Origin: Macrocystis pyrifera
Taxonomy: Eukaryota > Sar > Phaeophyceae > Laminariales > Laminariaceae
DNA length: 64,000 bases
Assembly (NCBI GenBank): GCA_031763025.1
Contig: JASSKH010000029.1
Coordinates: 4,499,862-4,563,861 of the forward strand
Direction: 5' to 3'
This document shows, piece after piece, positions 57,758-64,000 of this stretch (positions are counted from its first letter, which is position 1; the number at the start of each line of letters is the position of its first letter). A program made the position numbers and the translations under genes. The notes beneath the pieces were generated by a model. It saw only the letters and a list, made by a program, of their open reading frames with translations, was not told where the DNA came from and did not search any database.

Positions 57758-60450
57758 TAGGAGCTGATACGGACGCAACACCCCAAGGCCGTCCGACAGG
57801 TGATTACGCCGTTGCAGCCCTATGCCCTCCGCTGCTGCTCTATGCTACCAGGTATACTATAACATGCGCTCACAACTCGCACCCACAGCAAAGAAGGTCT
57901 CACTCTCAATCTCGGAACAATCTCTTCATGCCGGTGTTTGTGAAATACTGCAGCGGGTATGGGTACGCGGTACCAACATGCGAGGTTGATATCCACTACT
58001 TCATGTACTCTGCATAAATTTCCATCCCTCGTACGTATAGCTCTACCGGTAGCACACGGCCTCTGCTGCGCTGTAGCGCTCTACAGAGCTTTGCGCACGT
58101 TTACCAGGAGGATTGGTGCGCGGCCGCTTGGATGAGAAGAGAAGATGCGAATCTCGAATCTACTCAACCGAATCGGGATCAGGGGTTGCTGGAACTCAAT
58201 CCCCTGACGTAGATAAGCGATAAAATTCTATATAAAATGGACGGAGACAAATGTGGAGATTCGACATCCCAACAGTGAGTTCGAGGTGGAATGCCCTCTC
58301 TTTTCACTCGGCATGCTGACGCGATGGGGCTCGTGCGTAGACCTTCTGCGTGGAAGCCTTTCTTGGCCTGGTGTGGTCATCTTGTGGACGGTGAGACGAC
58401 ATACCGCTCTGGACAAATCCTTCTGCGTTCTTTCTGTTGTATTTTCGTACGAGTACGAGTACTGCTGTCCGAAACACGATCGAAGTCGGCTACGTTGACG
58501 TCGCGCGAAGCACGCCGCTCGAGAGCAGGCGGCGCCTCGGCCACAGGTAGACTCTCGTCGGATGTATACGCTCATGTTTGCGTTCTAACGTAGGTGTGGC
58601 AGTACCCTCACATGGCATTTTTAAAATGGTACAGTATGGTCATTGATTTCGTGGAACGAGTACGTGCGTCTATTCCTGGTATGGCAATGGATCCGTATGT
58701 ACTGCTGTATTAATAGTATCAACCTACTTGTTCGTTTCAGACGAGTACGTCCTACGCGCCAAGCAGGTTGTAGGTACTCTGTCCAGGCAGGCTTGATGTT
58801 GCGACGTCACTACAGTCGTGCCTCACAACAGGCCGGACGAAACCTGGCTCGAAGGTGCCGCGTTGAAAAGTCTGTAACACATGATCGCCCCTTTCTACGG
58901 ATCGGGTGAGATGCGTGGCGCCACGGGTACTCGTACAGCGTACGGGTATTCATTACTCGTACGATGTACCGGTACTTTTTGGCACGATATATACCGGGTA
59001 TATCATACCCCGCCCCACCCTCCACCTGCCTGCGGTACCGGTGTTGCATGAAATGTCTTGTACGTGGTAATGGGTGTCTTCTCGTAATTTTTTACGCCCG
59101 AATCCCATCGTCGTATTCTACATACCCTTCTATATGTTTTTTGCTATCTCCCATTAGACTATATACTTAAATACTCGGGGTACCGAGCGTACGTTTCGTG
59201 CTCCGAGTACTGACAGGATTGCAGGACTAGACTGGCGGCCTGAGTAATGCGAGTACTGCGAGTATCAACAGTGCTGAAGGCCCAAATACTGCGATGACTG
59301 CGAGTATGAGCAGTACTGAAGGCCCAAATACTGCGAGTACAGAACTCCGAGTACAAACATTAACCGCAGTAAAAATTCGGAATATTTGACGTAATCAGAC
59401 TATCAACAGTATGAAACCCGTAAAATACTGCTGAGTACCCCAGTTGCCCCCCCCCGAACGTAATTTGCTCCAACTCCCACTCCTGGGACCATCGGTGAAT
59501 GCGTTCTGCATTATAATGGGGGTGGAATTATCGAAACGGCGCACAGATGGATTAATATGCTTCTTACTCCGAGTATACTGCGCACATCGAGGGTATTTTG
59601 GTACTCTGAGTGCTCACAGTACCAACGGGCGGAGTACTGCCAGGACTTTTCGGCAATACCCAAACTGTAGTATCGAACCCTTAAATACTTCCAAGTACAG
59701 CAGTACTTCACAACAGTATTGCACCCCGAAATACTGCGAGCATGGTATCATTAGTATCCGCAGTACATCGAGAATCCTTATTGGCAATACATCTCCCCTT
59801 CATAAAAATATAGAGTATAAAACGATCCTGGAGACAACGTAAGCAACGCGAATGATACTCGCTCGATTGCGACACAACACGGTTATACATATAAACCCTC
59901 CTATGTGTTCTTGGCATCCTGATACATATACAGCAGCACCCCAGGCAGGCACGGTACATGTTCACACCAGCTATGATGCGTAGTGTTGGATATCCTATCG
60001 AAAGTGCCACTTCGATACCTGGTGTATCGCACCGAACGCGCTTTACCTTCTATCCCCCGGCACCCCTGTGCGTTTAATCCTGATTCTGAATGAACGCTCA
60101 GCAAGGAGATAAGCAAAGACCTTGGCAAAATTTGTTTTGTCCGGTTTTTTTTATTACGATACCTACCTACTGTATGTACAATATGATCAGTGACGTCAAT
60201 AGCAATAGCTCTTTTTAAGCTACGATGTGTGTCATCGCCAAAAAAGGAAACATGGAGCACAAATCGTTGAATAGTCGCTGAAAACAGCATCTATGCCGCA
60301 CGTAACAGCAGTACTCGTCCTATCACTGCTGTACAACAACAGCAGTAGTAGCGATAAAACGTCAACATAAGAAAAATGCGTACCCGGTCCCAAGTACGGC
60401 GTGGTAGCGAAAAAAATACACGTGGAATGTTACAAGAAGGCGTTGAATTA
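57758..60450. other. No supported gene; minisatellite at 59255
   Basis: Short frames only. Contains TACTGCTGTATTAATA at 58700, a MITE-3 end (GTGTTGGATATCC) near 59983 and the 42-bp tandem repeat at 59255. Confidence 0.45.
59255..59338 (+). repeat. 42-bp tandem repeat
   Basis: Two units starting ACTGCGAGTATCAACAGTGC and ACTGCGAGTATGAGCAGTAC, each ending GGCCCAAATACTGCGA. The surrounding 59170-59760 is rich in degenerate GAGTACTGCGAGTA phrases. Confidence 0.7.
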
Positions 60451-60555
60451 TTACGGGGGTTCATAGTTAATAGAACCTATGGTGTAGATAAAAACCTATA
60501 TATTTACCTATTTTTACTAACAATATTTGGTACTATTTACTCTGGTCCCCCGCAA
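60451..60555. mobile_element. MITE-1 copy
   Basis: TTACGGGGGTTCATAGTTAA to ACTCTGGTCCCCCGCAA, 105 bp, TA on both flanks. Its interior is nearly identical to the 25480 copy. Confidence 0.9.
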
Positions 60556-61128
60556 TAGTCAGGATCTGTGTGCGTCGCATAGTACGTCAACCCATCATAA
60601 TTGCATTGGACATTGGAATGGGCTGGTTGCCGCAGAGTAATACGTACAGCAAGCAGCACGGCAGCTGCTTTACCCTTACAGCAGATGGAACTCGATGAAG
60701 CAAGAGTCATTCTATTCGGAGGGCTGAAATGCGACATAGCGCAGCGTGGAGCAGTACAGGTTTATTTTGCGTATACATAGACGCTATCGTGTCGTAACCT
60801 AAGCATAGGCAGTGTGATACCAAAATCGCCCGTCTAAAAAAATTGAAAAAATAAGAAGGAAACAACAGACAGGTGAAACATGGAAATAAATAGGTATAAA
60901 TAAATACCAGGTATGTATATTGACACTTCGTTCGTATTCGTTTACCAGGCACGTATCAGGTATCCACGGTACGTGTTCAAGCACAACCCTTGATCCTCAC
61001 AGGAGTTAGTGGAGAACATTTACCATGGTGGTGTTAGCTGTAGCCTCAAGTGGTTGTTATCGTGCCCGGTCCTTGTTGCCATTACAAGCGGTGGCCGTTG
61101 TCCATTGGCCAGGTCGTGGCTTTTTTTT

Positions 61129-61575
61129 GTCGAGTGACACACGTTGTTGCAGCTTCTCGAAGCGACTCGAGACGAGCATGGCAGAGCCGCACGAGGCCGG
61201 CCCGGTAAGTTGATATGGCGCTCAGAGTATATTGAACGAGCTTCCAGGTTTTGAAGAAGTCGCATGCCGTGGGGGCTGAGTATCGACGACTGTTGTCCTC
61301 GCCTCTCCCACGACGTGCATGCGGTGTGCCTGTCTTCCTGATGTTGTCTTGCAAGACCCGTGGTCAGCACTAAAAAATGTTTTTCGATCGAGAGCGCGCT
61401 ACTCAGCTCCTCGAAGATTCTCGATGAAGGGGCGACCGGGCCACACTAGGCCGGGCACGTACGTTGAGATGGAGCTGTGAGTAAATCGGACACGTGTTCC
61501 ATTGCTCGGCTCAAATGCTTGTAGGCGGAGCATTAACGACGGTTGTGGTCGTGTCTGGTGATGGTGTCTTGGGCC
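61129..61575 (+). repeat. Degenerate tandem duplication, about 230 bp
   Basis: The two halves (61129-61360 and 61385-61575) share, in order, TCTCGAAG, GGCCGG, GTTGA-ATGG and GATG-TGTCTTG phrases. It is imperfect and non-coding as far as I can see. Confidence 0.35.
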
Positions 61576-63057
61576 AAGCAGGCGCAGGAGATAGATAGAA
61601 TGGGGTCAATACCCCTCGTTACACTGGCCTATATTTATGTGTCAAACCCTCAAGACACGGCATGGCATAAGGTCTCCGTATTCGGATACAGACTGAACAG
61701 GCGCGAAAACGGTCGCGGTACGTACGCCCTATTCGGGGGGTTGGAACGACGCCGTTGTGTGAACTGCATGGTGAACAAACCAGGTGCTTTGATTCGGCGC
61801 AGATGTTTCTGTTTTTAAAATATTGTTTTAATAGAGGATCCCTGTGGACGAAATATGGCGTGTACGTACGTGATACCAAAAATCCTTGTTCTCTCTAAAG
61901 GGATACATTTTGGGCCCTCGCTCTCGCTGTCGCTCCCTCGCCCCCGAAAGGATGCTCACTATGAGCCCATCGCCGTTGGTAGATTTTTCCTGACATCCAC
62001 TGAAAGCCAAGCACGTCAAATACCTTTCTCTGTCGGACAACACGCTTGTTCGTAGTGTGTTTACGGCGTTACGGCTCCCCGAAAAGCATAATGGTATCAT
62101 TTGTCGAGGTTATTCCTTGACAGCCACGTGGGGTCCTTGCGTAGAAGCGAGCTCATCGCAGTCGTGCAGATCTACGTATCGAGAGCTGTGCTCCTGAGAG
62201 GTGGTTTGAACTGCTTTTCTAGAGGTGTGCCCCAAAAGTTGGCAGTGGTGGGGACGTCGTTCCGCCGGGAAATGACATTTTCTTGTCCTCCCGTCTCCTT
62301 GCGCTATAGTACCGCTATTTTCAGTATGGAAAAAGGGAAACCCACATAGCGGGGCATTCGAATCTCCACCCACCCCAAAGCTCTTTCGACTCCCGGCAAG
62401 TCGAGTTGCTCTGTTTCATGCCAATTCCGGGAAGGGGTAGTACAGCCAGCAATCATACGAGGAAGACCGCGTCGGCCCCCAGCAGGCTATCACCCCCAAG
62501 TCAGGCCAGGAAGCACACGATCGCACACAAATGCACGAGCCATCATTTGCTTCGACCCACAGACAGTCTGCAACCAAGCCCGGAAACTCCAGCGACGACC
62601 ACACTGGGCCATATGGTCGTGTTCCTTGTCCTGCGTGACTGCCATGGTGTCTTGCCCGTGGATATCTCAGTGACATCCCAATTGGGGTGGTGCAAGGATG
62701 TGGTTGACTCTGCCTTTGTTTCTTCCAGATTGCGGTCAAATATTTCAAGGGGAAGCCATCCATTGGTTCTTCCAACAAAGTGTTTGCCCGCTTCAAACTA
62801 TGAACACGTACCGGGTGTACTGCTGTACAGTATTTTGTCTCCGTCTCATAGAAAGTCCGACCTACTCCCTTAAAAAAAATCGACGTGTCGTCGTGTAGAC
62901 AAGCGAAATGGTATCGATTGGACGTCTGGATTTAGTGTCGATCGGTATGGTGTCCAACTCGATTCCTTCACCAATACCAGCATACCAACGCCGTAGATTT
63001 GCCAAGAGACATCGTAGGTCGCATTGATGGGAGGCACGCCTGCCGAATGTCTGCACT

Positions 63058-63714
63058 ATGGACCGCTCGGGATATTTTCACTGTGAGCAAAGCTCGCAAT
63101 GGTTATTTTTCCGCCCAGGGCGTGTTCGAACGTTCGAACCCTTGTTTTCTGGATTCATTGCCGAATGCCACTGCTTCGATCGACGGATGAGGCACGATGT
63201 AGGCAGAATTCTCCTCGTGCAGATGAGCTACTCGTATCATGTTACTTACAAGGAACCTGGTATAATGTTGCGACGCTATCTGGTGGGCGTGTCTTCACGC
63301 GACTTGACGGGGTTGATTGGAACGGAACGACATTCATCACTGATCGTTCGTCCCATTCCGAGGGCTTTTCAGTGTTTGGTTACATGTTATTCCTGGCCGA
63401 CGCTATCTGGGCGTGTCTTAACGCAGCTCGAACGGTTTGATTGGAACGGGACGAAATTACTTGCCGGGCGTTCGTCCCTTTCCGAGGAGAGTGTTCACTG
63501 TTTGGTTCCATGCGAATCCTGGACTACAGACTCCGAGCGAAGAAGAATCCAGCCGAAATGTTCGGTGGAACCGTGCGTTTCGACTCCATCGGGACCGCGC
63601 AGGCCCTGTTATTCCAACAGAAATATCGTATACCATATACAAGCGGGTCTCGTCGCCGGCTCCGTGCATGCTCGTAGTGGCCGAGGGTGTGTCACAGGCA
63701 AATTGAGGCTGTAA
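63058..63714 (+). CDS. Doubtful open frame, 218 codons, over a DNA repeat
   Basis: A 218-codon frame with no recognisable domain. It crosses a tandem DNA repeat of about 130 bp (63273 and 63402 onward, both with CGCTATCTGG and later TTGATTGGAACGG). The two repeat copies give similar peptides, VDWNGTTFITDRSS and FDWNGTKLLAGRSS, but in different frames, so translation of the whole frame is doubtful. Confidence 0.2.
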   Translation: MDRSGYFHCEQSSQWLFFRPGRVRTFEPLFSGFIAECHCFDRRMRHDVGRILLVQMSYSYHVTYKEPGIMLRRYLVGVSSRDLTGLIGTERHSSLIVRPIPRAFQCLVTCYSWPTLSGRVLTQLERFDWNGTKLLAGRSSLSEESVHCLVPCESWTTDSERRRIQPKCSVEPCVSTPSGPRRPCYSNRNIVYHIQAGLVAGSVHARSGRGCVTGKLRL

Positions 63715-64000
63715 GTGCGAAACGACTGCCAAGAGGTGATAAATGCGAAACGACTGTCAAGAGGTGTAGTAGCAGTGCGAGTAAAAGGGCAAGTTTTCGA
63801 ATACATGAAAATGAGCGAAAGCTTCAATATTTTTTGTGAAATGAGATAACAGAGTTTGCTTCGTGCCGGTTCATACAGTCAGTGAAAACATCTCAACATA
63901 CGTTTTCTCTGACTCCTTTTTTTTTTCCACAGCACAAAGCTTTCGGAGCTCGTATTCTTCACAGGTACCAGGTATGTCTGACTGACAATGTAGCTTTCCC

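Overview
The window looks like nuclear DNA from a stramenopile, most likely a brown alga. This is an inference: introns with GTGAGT-type donors, a non-LTR retrotransposon fragment of a kind I associate with brown-algal genomes, many small inverted-repeat elements, very long homopolymers and low gene density. There is no operon structure and I see no ribosomal RNA gene or confident tRNA gene.

Only one protein-coding gene can be supported well. It lies on the + strand as eight phase-compatible exons from about 6239 to 40308. A large intron of about 23 kb (6624-29623) separates exon 1 from seven closely spaced exons (29624-40308). The product would be about 1,620 residues, almost entirely Ser/Gly/Pro/Gln/His-rich and presumably disordered. 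It carries two copies of a short ordered motif of the form G-[IL]-[ST]-V-Q-E-L-K-x-[ML]-T-x-[LM]-R-[ML]-A. One copy sits in exon 1 and the other is rebuilt only by splicing exon 2 to exon 3. Four frame breaks, all at or beside homopolymer runs in exons 4, 5 and 7, must be bridged, so the assembled sequence is damaged or the gene is decaying.

Layout: 1-5500 has no convincing gene. 5500-6238 is a probable leader or promoter. 6239-6623 is exon 1. 6624-29623 is the giant intron, packed with transposon debris. 29624-40308 holds exons 2-8, with more transposon insertions in introns 2, 3, 4 and 5. 40309-47000 is G+T-rich on the + strand, with giant C/G runs and no clear gene. 47000-64000 is gene-poor and contains a degenerate GATCT satellite, other minisatellites and two further inverted-repeat elements.

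The mobile DNA is the most interesting part. I delimit four families of small inverted-repeat elements: MITE-1 (about 105 bp, 11 copies plus one fragment, TA target), MITE-2 (172 bp), MITE-3 (492 bp) and MITE-4 (about 80 bp). I also find a 5'-truncated non-LTR retrotransposon with a poly(C) tail and target-site duplication, and a roughly 500-bp SINE-like repeat (R) that ends in the same sequence plus poly(C). The 8-mer TATTAATA occurs 18 times by my count, against about one expected. In three places a repeat family or protein alignment shows that it arose by turning TA into TA-TTAA-TA. This is exactly the scar expected from cut-and-paste excision of MITE-1, whose ends are TT...AA and whose target is TA. 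Two other TA-flanked words, TACCWGGTA and TACAGCAGTA, are also strongly over-represented and may be scars of other families.
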